Shown: positions 21,830 to 32,899 of the stretch, one piece after another | How the letters are laid out: the number at the start of each line of letters is the position of its first letter | Position numbering within the stretch: the first letter of the stretch is position 1 | Source of the DNA: Trichostrongylus colubriformis | Taxonomy: Eukaryota; Nematoda; Chromadorea; Rhabditida; Trichostrongylidae | Length of the DNA stretch: 64,000 nt | Assembly: GCA_963978905.1 (NCBI GenBank) | Contig: OZ022257.1 | Location: 41,302,203-41,366,202 of the forward strand | Direction: 5' to 3' | Notes under the pieces: model-generated | Database searches by the model: none | The model's input: only the letters and a program-made list of their open reading frames with translations | Told to the model about the DNA's origin: nothing | Translations under genes and position numbers: made by a program

Positions 21830-23930
21830 ACCTAACAACAGTTTTGAGAAAATGAGAATTATAGCAAACTTTTTGGGCCGATTTGAAATCTCGATGCTGG
21901 ACGACATCACTTATCGACATATTCTCGTCTGGACCCCACGTCTGAAAACAAAGTTTTCAGTCAGAAAATAATGATAGATGTGTATTTTAGCCATAAGGAA
22001 TCTCATTCTATCTCGACATCGTGAACAGCTCATCGTTGTCGACTTTTTCATTGTTGAATCATCTTAAAGGTCGAGCGATCGTCACGTAGGAATGTCACAA
22101 ACATTTCTAACGGTACACGAGAACGATACAAGTGGTGTAATCAAAGTATTCACGTTCACTCTCCGAGATTGCAACCTCAGCAGAAGCTACAGCTGCACTA
22201 GTACCTATTTTATGGTGCAAATCTGTCTTTCACAAGACTCAGGAAAGGGCGAATGGCTGGAATAATTCTTGCTGCAACTGCGAAGGCTGAGAAGAAACTG
22301 TTACGGTCATGTGAAAGGATTGTAAAATCGGTAGCGTACCTAAACACAGCAACGAACTTGCCTGTCGAGATGCCTGCATTATGAGGAACAGATAGGCTCG
22401 GCGATCCTTTCGTTGCGTGTTCTTCGCAGTTACCTAGTTTTTTGACATGACCAGTCGGATAGCCCAGCTGCCGCCGGGCTCTCCTCCTTCTTATGTAGGC
22501 CCGGCCTCGCCGGGCTCCTTTAAAATTTCATTTTTTCTATGAATGTGTTTTACACACTTTTCATATACGTCAGCGGTTATTTGATATGGATCCTGAAATT
22601 GAGCGCTCGGTGATAAGGATTTTACGGTGATATGTGGCAATTGTTCGGCGCGCACTGAGCACGTTGGGGAAATCGCACTTTCCGCAAAGACTTCACGGTG
22701 CTATCGCAATGAGAAGCATCCCACTATTAGGCCCTATTCTGACATGAGCCAAGAAAGAAAGAAGCCCTTGCTTTTTTCTTTAGAGGCTTAGGCGAAAATA
22801 TATGCTAGAATGTGCAGAGTGACCTGGGGTCACTTTGCACATTCAAGCAATTTTCGCAGCAAAAGTCCTTCAACGGTGCTCAGGTGTGGAATTTTTTCTG
22901 AGATGCCCCCCTCCCCCACTGCGATAGCACCGACTCCACTTAATCCAATCCAGTAGGTAGCGAAAGAGAGAATATTATGGCCATGCAATGAACTGTGGCA
23001 AATATGCCACAAAATGAGTTTAACGTTGCATTGTCTGTGTCCTGACATCTACAAAAGGCAACTCCTCGTGCTCTTTTAAAGCCGCAGTGATAGTAGCTTT
23101 CTGCATTAAACCGGGGAAGGAAACGAAAGACTGTTCAGAGCGAAAGTTGGGATATACATAAAGTGGCAGTTATACCCCCTTTTCCGAAGCGCACATGATC
23201 CACAATCGCCATGACCCCTTAAAGGAATTTGATTAGATCTGATCATTAAGCCTCATATGTCCATCGACACTGAAGCAAACCCATATAGTTTTGGCAGAGC
23301 CAGTACCGCAACCTCAAAGAGCGGAGCATTGGAGTAGAGTGATAACTATTGACGCCCTATATGTAAAGAGTGAGTCACACTCATAGAAAATCTGAAAGGG
23401 CTGGCACAGCCAGCCTCCCTAATAAGAAGCAGCAGCCGACAGCAGCTTGGGATCTGACTGTTATCCATACGATAATGTTAACAGGAGCTGCTCAGCGATG
23501 TGATTTAGGAAGGATTTATAACACTGCTGAACTCACACTTATCCGCACATCCACTGACACCATCCATTAGTCACAGAGATCGCAAAAAGTACCCCCTTGT
23601 AAGGTCTACGATCCGCTTCTGGCCCTCTACGTTTTTGTGGTAGCTAACTAAGCCGATAGACTTATTGATAAGCTTGAAACAGTTTTCATTTTCTGATTAC
23701 CCATCCTCTGGTCGGTCTAGTCCAGATGGTTCTGTTCCTCCTACAACTAAACATAACTGCATGCCATCCCAGTGTGCCGACACCTGCTGCAACGTCTGCG
23801 CACCACAGAGGGACGGAGAGGGTACGAAATAGGTGTTTATATAAGTAGGAGGTGCTATCACAATGATAACATAGCCTCACAACTCCAACACCCATCGGTT
23901 TCTCCCTACCTAAAGCAGTTGCTTTGCTCT
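21830..23930. other. Gene-poor repeat-like sequence
   Basis: No exon with paired splice sites was found. Visible pieces are a GC-palindromic GCCCGGCCTCGCCGGGCTCC near 22500 and a fragment ending GATAGCACCGACTCCAC (22.83-22.95 kb) that resembles one near 59.95-60.02 kb. The remainder has no recognisable structure. Confidence 0.35.
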
Positions 23931-23934
23931 ATGA

Positions 23935-24040
23935 TTCCCATATCACAACCATTCATTTGCGGACGGACAGACATACTTACATACAATTATACCGACAAAC
24001 AGACGCACAAAGTTACTGGTTTATATAATAGACCAGCTGG
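23935..24040. repeat. Dispersed repeat R1, copy 2
   Basis: Matches 6945-7085 (TCACAACCATTCATTTGCGG, then a GACAGAC-rich run, then AGTTACTGGTTTATA). The 140-codon open frame spanning it is therefore not called as a gene. Confidence 0.6.
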
Positions 24041-24319
24041 CGGGTGCACTCTACTGCGCGCGATTCACCGCGATGTTGTGCAAAGTGCGTTTGATCGGCA
24101 CGATCACAGTTGCGTATGGAGTTTAGTAGAAATTTCCTTTCCCCTGCTTTCAGGTGAGCTATTTATTTGGATAAAAGCAGAGAAGTTGGCGTGATAAAAA
24201 AACATTTCGGTGTCATTATACTTCAGTCACCTTGCATCGAACCCGTTTTGCACGTCATCGACACGAATCGCGCTCAGTAGTATGCACGAGCCGACTGGTT
24301 TAGGTCATCATTGGGAGTT

Positions 24320-24985
24320 TGGATAGTTTAGACATCGATAGTTTTGCATTCGATTGCATCGATTGGTAACAATTTGTTGACTTGCAGACCATCTAATTGC
24401 TACACATTAGTGGTAGATCCATATCCCGCTGTCGATGCTTACCGATTTCGTGAAGATGTCTCACTATTTGAAATTATACACAGTCGGTAGATACCCAGTG
24501 TTGCTGCCAGTACCGCATTAGTGATCCCGAGTGAAACGCTTGCTTTGCTATTACAAATATAGGTGTATCATGATTAACAGTGTAGACAGTATCAAAAGAA
24601 ATGCACCATTTTTGGAACGCTAGGCAATTTAGCGGTCGATACATCGGTGAGTGATATCAGAACATAAACAAAATATGTTCACTCAATGATACCGAGCATC
24701 AGACGCTTTTACTAAAGCGGTCGTATAGTAGTATCAAGCGATGCAAAGGATTTCATGTCCCCGTCCCACTCCGCGACACCTGTGAATATGAACGCTCCGG
24801 GACCAATGCGAAAACCGAAACGGATTTGACGACTCTAGCCTTTTTACGCTCCTTATCAAATCTTATCAACCGTTATCAAGCATCAACGTCCCCGTCGCAC
24901 TCCGCACAACACTTATGAGTGTTAGCGCTCTTGGATCAACGCGAAAGGCGAAACGGATTTGGCGACATTTGCCTTCCGAGGCTTC
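24320..24985. repeat. Dispersed repeat R4, copy 1, with a ~117-bp tandem end
   Basis: The part 24320-24720 matches 29400-29770: CAATTTGTTGACTTG, then GTTGCTG with CCAGTACCGCAT, then AATTTAGCGGTCGAT and AAAATATGTTCAC, in the same order. From 24765 a unit containing CGTCCCC, ATGAACGCTC and CGAAACGGATTTG is present twice. A related piece lies near 30.64-30.77 kb. Confidence 0.6.
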
Positions 24986-25051
24986 TTACCATATCTCGTA
25001 TGTTTTGCAGAGGATCAATTACTTCATAGAAATTGTCATTGTTTTTCGTAA

Positions 25052-25176
25052 GGCCGCTTCCATACTTTGCGCACCGACGCCGGCACGCGCGTGACGCCGG
25101 CACGCGCGTGACGCCGGCACGCGCGTGACGCAGGCACGCGCGTGACGGCGTCGGTGCGCAAAGTATGGAAGCGGCC
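25052..25176. mobile_element. 125-bp hairpin MITE with 17-bp internal tandem repeats
   Basis: Perfect 30-bp inverted ends start GGCCGCTTCCATACTTTGCG, flanked by TAA on both sides (25049-25051, 25177-25179). The middle is four copies of a 17-bp unit (ACGCCGGCACGCGCGTG, last one with a variant base). A TAA target duplication and short hairpin suggest a PIF/Harbinger-type MITE. Decayed relatives occur at 50326-50391 and 61653-61760. Confidence 0.8.
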
Positions 25177-25492
25177 TAACCATTTGGGCTAGCGCACAGT
25201 GCTGCACGCTTCACACGGTGAAGTCAGGATAAATCGGGAGTGGAAGATTCCTGGACAGAGGGTCGTATTTGACGTGCAGGATGGAAGGGGGGTGGGGTCG
25301 TAACTGCAGAGGTCAGCAATGGTCCGGTCTGAAGATAAGTGGTACGTGCCGTCAGCTGAGCCCGTTGGGTAAGAAAATATGATTGAATTCGTGTTATCAA
25401 CACAAGAATACAGTAGTAAAGTGTTTTGTGATACTGTGCAGTCGGCAATACTTACAAATACTGATACTGTAGAGCTTATGTATGAGGTAGTC

Positions 25493-26339
25493 CCGAAAGT
25501 CTTGCAGGATTTTTTTCGATCATCACATTATTTTTTCTTCCAACATGCAACAATTAGGCAACAACGTATTCACTTGTTATCGACACACTCTGCCACCTCA
25601 TAGGTAGATCTTTGATTACTCCTCCCAGAACTCTGGGTTCTGAGAGTCGAAGAAGTTAGCGATCGCTTTTGGAAGCAAGTCATAATCAACGAATTTTCTC
25701 TTAGCCAGGAAGGATTCAAGAGGATTGGTAAGGTGATAGTCGGAGGTTGCAATGTTTGGAGAGTATGGCGGGTGGGGCAGCACATCCCAGCTGAGCTCCT
25801 GTAGCTTGGCCTGGGTACTTTTCGCGAATTGGGAGCGGGCGTCGTCATGAATGAGGGTGGCCGCGGACATTTTCTGGCGATTTTCTCGAACAACGGGGAG
25901 CTGCTGAAGCTGGCGGGTGTATACGGTAGCGGCGACTGTCTCACCTTGTACCAGCACCTCTTGGAAAAGCATTCCTTCCGCGTCTCAGAGATACACAGTC
26001 CTAAGCGTAGTTTATATTCCATGTCAATCTCGTCGTTGCTGAAGCTGATGAACCAGCGTCGCACAGTCTCGTACTCACACATCCCTTGCCCAATGCAGCG
26101 CTGATGGAGTGGCAAGCTTCCGTCGCTTTGGTGCCGCGAGATCACTCATAGTAGATGACACCGCGTGTTGGAAGGGTATCGACTACGGACATTGTAGCTC
26201 TCTTCACGAAATCTGGTGGGTCATCATATATTTTGTTAGGAGGCTTAGAGGACCTTCTACCTGAAGCGCCTAGACCTGCCTCGAAGTAAACAAGAGTCAT
26301 TGATTTTTTTTGGAAAATCCTACAAGTGGGACAACCTGA
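25493..26339 (-). mobile_element. Internally deleted mariner, 847 bp, copy 1
   Basis: Inverted ends share GGTWGTCCC-like termini and are flanked by TA (25491-25492, 26340-26341). The minus strand keeps two separated parts of a mariner transposase. The N-terminal HTH part (IGQGMCEYETVRRWF, DMEYKLR) is followed abruptly by the C-terminal part with EVLVQGETVAATVYTRQLQQ, IHDDARSQFAKS, VLPHPPYSP and SDYH, ending FDSQNPEFWEE. The middle of the gene, including the first catalytic Asp, is missing. Frame breaks are also present. A sister copy lies at 28332-29200. Confidence 0.8.
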
Positions 26340-26341
26340 TA

Positions 26342-26830
26342 CATAAATGTTGGAAGAGGGTCGTATTCGGGTCACCGTTTAGGATGGTCGTACTGGAGCG
26401 GCCATTTCTTCGACATCTGGATATGTCTTGGGTGAAGTGCAAATCGGTTTCTTGCAAAAACAATGAAAGTCTTGAAGTACATATTATTCTATCGTGTGAT
26501 TTGCGCAAAAGTGTGCGCAGGCGCACTGGTGTTAAGATTGCACGATGTCCGCCTCTTTCACAAAAACCGATAATTTCGATCGACGTCTCTATAATTTCAT
26601 TACTCACCTACTGATATGACCCGTTAACCATTTCTCGCTCTCTACGCAAAAACTAATAACTTAGGTCGACAAACTTTATTCATGTACATCCGCATTCACC
26701 CATTGCAGTGGCCTAAGCTGCTTCCCTTGCACCTCTGTGACACTTCTTGATTGGAACTCCTGCTTGTTACAAATGTAGTATAGGCCTCTCCTAACGATTC
26801 AGTAATTTCCTTTCTTGCAGCTTTCTTTGT
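26342..26830. other. No gene recognised
   Basis: A minus-strand frame (26607-26320) is open but runs into the mariner and has no splice support. The sequence next to the mariner (GAGGGTCGTATT, 26357) resembles 25257, on the other side of the element. Confidence 0.3.
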
Positions 26831-26839
26831 CGTTTTCTG

Positions 26840-27078
26840 CTAGACCCTAACCCCATCACTTCCAGACGTTTCAGAAAATAATGTAGAGTTGAAGGAACTA
26901 ACCAAATCGCCTTCTGCATGCTGTACAGTAGCGTCATCCTAAAATATTAATGATTGACACGACATTGCATGCAATGTAGGGCAGATAATCGTATGTTAGA
27001 GTGAATTCAAAAACGAAAATTCCAATTTTGAAGAACACCACTGTATACCTCCCCGACGAAGCGTAAGGTTGCGTGCAT
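26840..27078 (-). CDS. Tiny two-exon gene, 42 aa
   Basis: Exon 1 is 27078-27049: ATG six bases after the acceptor cccattcag, encodes MHATLRFVGE, ends GAG|gtatac. Exon 2 is 26938-26840 after aatattttag: starts DDATVQHAEGDLVSSF, ends SGSDGVRV, stop TAG. Phase 0 on both sides; intron 110 nt. The product is acidic and polar with no membrane segment. A competing frame of exon 2 (starting MTLLYSMQ) is also open, so the reading rests on the phase match. It lies 221 bp downstream of another small gene on the same strand, a spacing typical of nematode operons. Unknown function. Confidence 0.45.
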
Positions 27079-27299
27079 ACCCAGCTGAATGGGATTTTCG
27101 GCGGAGCGGCTGATCGGCATAGATTATCAGCGATTTGGATTTTTAGCGAAGTCACGTACCGCCATGTCATGCATTGGCCATGTATCCAAAATCACAAATA
27201 ATCCGGTTCGCCAAAAATCCCGAATCGCGGATAATCCGCTACTGTCATTTTCTCGATCGTACATATCGTTTCCTTGACGCTAATAATCCCAAATCCCAT

Positions 27300-27539
27300 T
27301 CAAATGGGTATGAATACAACCTAAAAAAAAGACAAGACATTACAGGACGGACGTACATGTTTTTCAGTTTTACTTTTTGGTTTCCAACGCACTGTGCTCC
27401 TTTTACGCACTGTTGAAACGGCAGGTCGTGCCTTGACCTCCACGTCCTCAAATAGGGTCTTTGCCAAATCATCGCGCTTTGAACCACGTCTTCTGAAATG
27501 CAAAAAATTGTCGAAACCTGGTGAGACTACTTTGAACAT
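27300..27539 (-). CDS. Small basic protein, two exons, 67 aa
   Basis: Exon 1 is 27539-27357 (61 codons, starts MFKVVSPGFDNFLHFRRRGS, ends AAACAT|gtacgt). A 36-nt intron ending tcttttttttag follows, and a short last exon (27320-27300) adds VVFIPI and a TGA. The product is rich in Lys and Arg. An upstream acceptor ctcggcag lies three bases before the ATG, compatible with trans-splicing. An apparent acceptor inside the exon (gcatttcag) would require a 25-nt intron and break the frame, so read-through is preferred. No family recognised. Possible first gene of an operon with the 42-aa gene. Confidence 0.5.
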
Positions 27540-27714
27540 GACCTGCCGAGTACCCTTAGCTTAATCGCCTACTTTATGTGTACCGCAGGAGTGAGCTCTT
27601 CTTTGTGAGTCCTCTTTCCTACATCACTTGCCCCATGGATAATTCAATCGACTCAGAAAGAGAGCTGTCGGTACTCAAGCCCTTGATGTCAATGCCTTGA
27701 AGACAGTAATAAGG

Positions 27715-27870
27715 GTAATGTGGTTGATAAGAAATCCTTAATGTCATTCACTCGAAAACTATTTGTCTAGGAAGCCTGTCCGCGGTACAATCCGCCGCGA
27801 AGCAAGCGCCCCTTAGCTGTGATGGAGGCGGCTTTTTTTGCTCCAGCTGCCTTTTTTCGGTCCGCCTCTA
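27715..27870. repeat. Dispersed repeat R2, copy 2
   Basis: Matches 8605-8765 (GGTAATGTGG, TCATTCACTCGAAAACTATT, GAAGCAAGCGCCCCT, GGCGGC then GCTCCAGCTGCC). The remainder of 27540-28330 shows no supported exon. Confidence 0.5.
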
Positions 27871-28331
27871 AGGGCCGGTTTTGTCGAGGAATGACAGGTG
27901 TAGAGCAGTAGTATGATAGCGGAATGCTGCTTATAGTATCGTATTAGAGTCGTTTCGATCGAAATGACGTGGTGCTTGACGTGTGAGCTTTCGTGGTGAA
28001 AACGTCCACCGGTCGATATCGGAGATTGGAATGAATGATGCAACCAAATTACCTCTACCACTCCCTTTGTAGGCACATTCCGAGTTACCTTAAATGCAGT
28101 TGTAGGCGTGGCTTGGTCGTACCATTCATTTCAACCAGTTGGGTCATCGCATCGTACTGCGCGAATATTATAATAGAATTATGCGATGAAGAAAAGGTCG
28201 TCATCGAAGAAATCCATTCCGCGTTGTTCCACACTGTAATAAACGCAGTATTGAGCGCTAGCCCAACTGGTATGTCTACGAATACCTACATAATTTGACA
28301 GCTAACACATTCCTATGCAACTGATATCGTA

Positions 28332-29200
28332 GTACAAAGTCCCAAAAGTCTTGTTTTCGACCATCATTTTTTATTATTTTTTCTTCCAACAAACAACAAT
28401 TAGGCAACAACGTATTAACCATTGTTATCGGCAACCCTCTGCTACTTTATAGGAAAATCGTTGATTCCCTTCTCCCGGGATCCTGGGTTCTGGGAGTCGA
28501 TGAAGTCAGCTGCCGCCTTCGCAAGCAAGTCATAATCAACGAAATTTCTCTTGGCCAGGAAGAATTTGAGAGGATGGGTAAGGTGATAGCCAGAAGGGGC
28601 AATGTCTGGAGAGTACTATGGCTGGTGGGACATCCCAGCCGAGCTCCTATAACTTGGCCTGGGTACTTTTCGCGAAATGGGAGCGGGCGTCGTCATGAAG
28701 AAGGGTGACCGCGGACCTTTTCCGGCACTTTTCTCGAACAGCGACGGCGAGCTACTGAAGCTGGTGGGTGCATACGGCAGCGGTGACTGTCTCGCCTTGT
28801 ACCAGCACCTCGCGAAAAAGCATTCCTTCCGCGTCCCAGAACCAGCACAGTCTCAAGCGTGGCTTGTCTTCCATGTCAATCTCGCCGTTGCTGAAGCTGA
28901 TGAGCCATCGGCGCACGGTTTCGCACATCCCTTGCCCAATGCAGCGTTGATGGAGTCGCAAGCTTCCGTCGCTTTGGTGCCGCAAGAGCACTCATAGTAG
29001 ATGACACCGCGTGTTGGGTGGGTATCGACTACGGGCCTTGTAGCTCACTCCACGGAATCTGGTGGGTCAATATATATTTTGCTAGAAAGCCTAGAGAACC
29101 TTCTACCATAATCCTGAACCGCCTGGACCTGTCTCGAAGTGAACAAGAGTTACTGATTTTTTTTTTGGAAAAATACTACAAGACTTTTGGGACAACCAAA
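28332..29200 (-). mobile_element. Internally deleted mariner, 869 bp, copy 2
   Basis: Left end after TA (28330-28331) contains AAAGTCCCAAAAGTCTTG. The right end is its complement CAAGACTTTTGGGACAACC before TA (29201-29202). The interior is collinear with 25493-26339 and shares the same internal deletion: the N-terminal ETVRRWLISFSNGEIDMED is followed within about 15 residues by MLFREVLVQGETVTAAV. It is clearly a sister copy of the deleted form and non-autonomous. Confidence 0.82.
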
Positions 29201-29399
29201 TATATTCGCTTGCTGAACATTGCGTGTTCAAGCTATTGGGTGCCGACAATCCAATCATTCACTATTGCATATCGCCCGCTGAACAGCCACCACTTCTCGT
29301 AGGTTCAGACGATTTAATGTAAATGGATTAAGAATGGGTGTGCCTATTCAAGAGTCATTTGACACTATGGCTGAGGAGATTACTATATGGGTTGAGGTA

Positions 29400-29770
29400 G
29401 TTTACGGATCACTAGTTTTGTAATCTTTTGCATCGATTGTTAGCAATTTGTTGACTTGTTGAGCTTGATCCCTACATACTGGTGGTAGTTCCATACGGCA
29501 GTTGTTGATGTTAATCGTTTTTTGTGAGCATGCACCACCATTTGGATTTTACAGTCTAGCGATCGATATTCAGTAATGTTGCTGGTACCGCATGAGAAAA
29601 AGGATCTTTTGCTTTGTCTGACACCATTATTTGGAGGAGCAATTTAGCTTGGCAATTTAGCGGTCGATGTATCGGCAACTGATATCAGAACAAAATATGT
29701 TCACCCAATCACATTTCATTAGATGCTTCTACTACAGTAGTAGTAGGAAGCGGTGTATCTTATCCCATCC
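29400..29770. repeat. Dispersed repeat R4, copy 2
   Basis: Same order of landmarks as 24320-24720: CAATTTGTTGACTTG, TGGTGGTAGTTCCATA, GTTGCTGGTACCGCATGAG, CAATTTAGCGGTCGATGTAT, CAAAATATGTTCACCC. Diverged with indels. Confidence 0.6.
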
Positions 29771-29859
29771 ACTTCCTAACAGCTCTTATCATTCCTACAA
29801 GCCATCATCAGTTTCGATAAGTCACCACTAAGGTATCTGTTGCGGATCAAAGGATCCTT

Positions 29860-30640
29860 TGACATCGCGGTTGCATCCTCCTAGCGCACACAAACCTCTC
29901 GCATCCAGGAGACACCCGATGGTAGATGGTGCCCCCCAGACGCCCCACCGGAGACACCCCGGCGGCCGCCACAGCGGCCGGCGGGGCGGACCCACCGTGG
30001 GGACCAAAGGGCATTACCGACCTACTCCCTGGATACTGGTCATAGCACCCTCCCTAGAGCTGTCGAACCCTGACGTCACGTTACTGACAACCTGCCCCCA
30101 GTACTAAACATGACAAGACGCAACATGGATATAAGTATAACACATGAACTACATATAGATTACACAACGACAAATATGTCACACATTTATCATGTAATAA
30201 CAACAATACATTATACCATACCTGATTCCCACGCCTCCGCTAGGCCAACTCCCGACAGTCTGTCATACGCAGTAGACCCCCATGCGGCTGATGTTACGTA
30301 GCCATATGGCCAACGGTGCCTCGCCTGGGGATCCAAACAGCATAAGGCTCCCAGTCGGGGTGCAGGGATAGACACCGGCCAACTCATGTGCCAGCGCTCC
30401 ACTACCCGAGAGCCAAGGTACACTGCGCGCCAGATCCCGGGCATCATCATGTCGTTGCCCGGTGAAAACCGACTGGCAGCTGGCAGCCGGTCTTACATAG
30501 CGGCTTCGACCACAGAGGGCGGAGCCACCGCGTGTCGCATGACGCAACAAGCGGCGCCGCAGCGCGGACGGGCCGGGTAGCGCGGTGCCCCCGAGGCCAT
30601 CGTTTCGGCGATCCGCGACAGTATCCACACCCTACAATAC
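29860..30640. repeat. GC-rich repeat R5, copy 1
   Basis: Landmarks shared with 32900-33600, in order: GGAGACACCCC, GGGGACC with AAGGG and TTACCGACC, CTGACAACCTGC, CATGCGGCTGATGTTACGTA, CATATGGCCAAC, CCAACTCATGTGCCAGCGCT, CCCGAGGCCATC. GC content is far above the flanks. Open frames across it are long only because of this composition and appear in both copies; I see no recognisable domain. Confidence 0.65.
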
Positions 30641-30769
30641 CTGTGAATGTGAACATTCCACTGTCTGCCGGAAAGGCGAAACGGAATAGCGTTCCTTATC
30701 AAATCATATCAAGTATAATCGTCTGGTAATCAGCGCGAAAGGCGAATCGGATGATGACATTCGCCTTTT

Positions 30770-31060
30770 GCGGGTCCTCATCAGCTGCTACCACTTCCAG
30801 TCCCTCACCATTGATGTTCCCTCACCATCCCCCATATCACTTGCAAATTCAGAATCCCATTTTTGCTGCGGCGTGAGATATGAATTTCCTGTCAAACAGA
30901 CGCACACACAACACAGGAGTCGGATGAACCGAATTTCAACGTGGCATTTACGTGGCTAAGGAAGCTGCGAACCATCATGAAAAGTTCAGATATGACAAAA
31001 ATTCCATAGATGAACGCAACTTTAATAGAACGAAACAGGTGATACTTTCACTTAGAACCG
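30770..31060. other. No gene recognised
   Basis: One short open frame (30768-30959, plus) without splice context. Nothing else seen. Confidence 0.3.
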
Positions 31061-31067
31061 CTGCGTT

Positions 31068-31163
31068 CAAGTAGTAGGAGGGAGGGAGAATGACACTCTG
31101 ATATTATATTTCTTTCAAGTAGTAGGAGGGAGGGAGAATGACACTCTGATATTATATTTCTTT
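31068..31163. repeat. Perfect 48-bp tandem duplication
   Basis: The unit starting CAAGTAGTAGGAGGGAGGGA and ending ATATTTCTTT occurs twice with no differences visible, implying a recent duplication. Confidence 0.9.
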
Positions 31164-31500
31164 TATCTATGGGACATGACTATGTCACATTGTCTACAAA
31201 ATGCGAGCTAACGCTTTCAGTTGTTTCTATAGTGAATGTATTACTGTGTACAAGACTTGTTGTTGGTCTTATAGGACCTTTGCTATGGCCTCACATTTTT
31301 TGTAGCTTGTAATAAACTTACCTCAAACTTGTGGACGGTAGCGATAACTGATCGCACTTCTTACAATAACCTAGTGAGCCTGATTTCTTGTCATGGCCTA
31401 GTGGGTGATCGCGCTTCTCACGACGATCTAGTCAACGTGAGTGTCTATTAAGCCCCTGTTATTCATAGCGCGAGCCGACCAGCACCTGCTTCTTCGTTAC

Positions 31501-31905
31501 TTTTAACCTCAATGTCCAGGAATCACAGGCATTCTCAGCCTAGATGATTGTCTGTGTGCGTTGTATGCTGTTGCACAACTTTACTACATACTAAGCTTGC
31601 TACTTCCATCAAACCAATCGACATGCATATAGAAGAGCACCGTAGGTCCCGTCGTCAGTCCAAGAGCGTCCCCTTTTAACCTCAATGTCCAGGAATCACA
31701 GGCATTCTCAGCCTAGATGATTGTCTTTGTGCGTTGTATGCTGTTGCACAACTTTACTACATACTAAGCTTGCTACTTCCATCAAACCAATCGACATGCA
31801 TATAGAAGAGCACCGTAGGTCCCGTCGTCAGTCCAAGAGCGTCCCTTTTTAACCTCAATGTCCAGGAATCACTGGCATACTACATACTAAGCTTGGTAAG
31901 GAGGG
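31501..31905. repeat. 173-bp tandem repeat, two full copies and a partial third
   Basis: Copies start at 31501, 31674 and 31847 with TTTTAACCTCAATGTCCAGG. The first two are nearly identical over 173 bp (start ...CATTCTCAGCCTAGATG... end ...CAGTCCAAGAGCGTCCC). The third has an internal deletion and stops after ACTAAGCTTGG. No coding content. Confidence 0.9.
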
Positions 31906-32899
31906 AGGGGCTCTCTGGACTGCTGGGATAGCAGCCTTATAATGGTGTAGGAGATGATAGGAGGTGACTGACTGACGGCAGACGACTCAGGACTTGCCGA
32001 ACGGGTATGGGTTTTTATTCAGGAATGCAAATAGAAGAGCTTACTTCTCACTTTTGGATAACCTTACTTGATTAGCTGAGCTAACTGTAACTGTCTCAGC
32101 CTATGATTAGAGCGAGGTCTTCAATACACTAGCACATCAGAGAAGAAAGAAAATTAAAAGGAAGCAAAGGATAGATTTTCTACAGATCTATTATCAACGT
32201 GAACTCCGGATCCGGGAGTATAAATTGGTAGGCCCACTGGTGCTGAAAAGAAAGACTTAAAAAGCGTAATGAAGGGTTTGCAGAAAGGATGAACGAGGGA
32301 ACGGTCTGACTACGCATGGAGAGATAAATGCAATTAGTTGTACAGGGCTCTGAAAGTGCAGATGGAAATCGGTGACAGCGTAGGTATTGAAGCTGAAGAG
32401 AGAGGTATAGCAGTAGAGGGCTCCATGATGAAGCTGAGCGTGAGCGTTACTAAGCAGCAGCATAAGGCATGCGCCATAGTGGAACTCTATCCAAGGTTGA
32501 CGGGCTACAGACGCACATTGTCAACGGAAAAGATCACTCGAGTCAGAACTTACTAAGAGTTTGTCGCGAAAGGCGTTCGGTGAGAGTTGCTCCAGGGAAC
32601 GCTTGCAATTACGTTTATGCAAACAGGAGCAGGAATTAGAAGTGAAACTCTAATATTTTTTATCTGAGCATGTATGAGGTCGGTGAAACGAAGCAGTGTC
32701 AAGAGAATGCGTGAAGTTTATTTTATTTTTGTTTAATGAATCCTCTGGACCCCTTCTCATGATTGTTGTGAATTTCTTTGCGAAACTTCGCAATTAAGTC
32801 CAGAGTTCCATATTTTCCTAGGTGAGGTCAAAAAATGTCGTGTGAAGGTGGATATAGGAAGTGCGAAAGGTCAATCCTAACTAGAGCCCCTCTCCCGGA
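31906..32899. other. No firm gene
   Basis: Both strands are open across 32257-32556: plus frame MEIGDSVGIEAEERGIAVEG, minus frame MLLLSNAHAQLHHGALYCYT. I cannot choose between them and see no matched splice sites, so neither is called. Confidence 0.3.

Noticed and set aside
27500..27524. Intron gtttcg...gcatttcag of 25 nt
   Set aside because: Too short and out of phase; the frame reads through without it.
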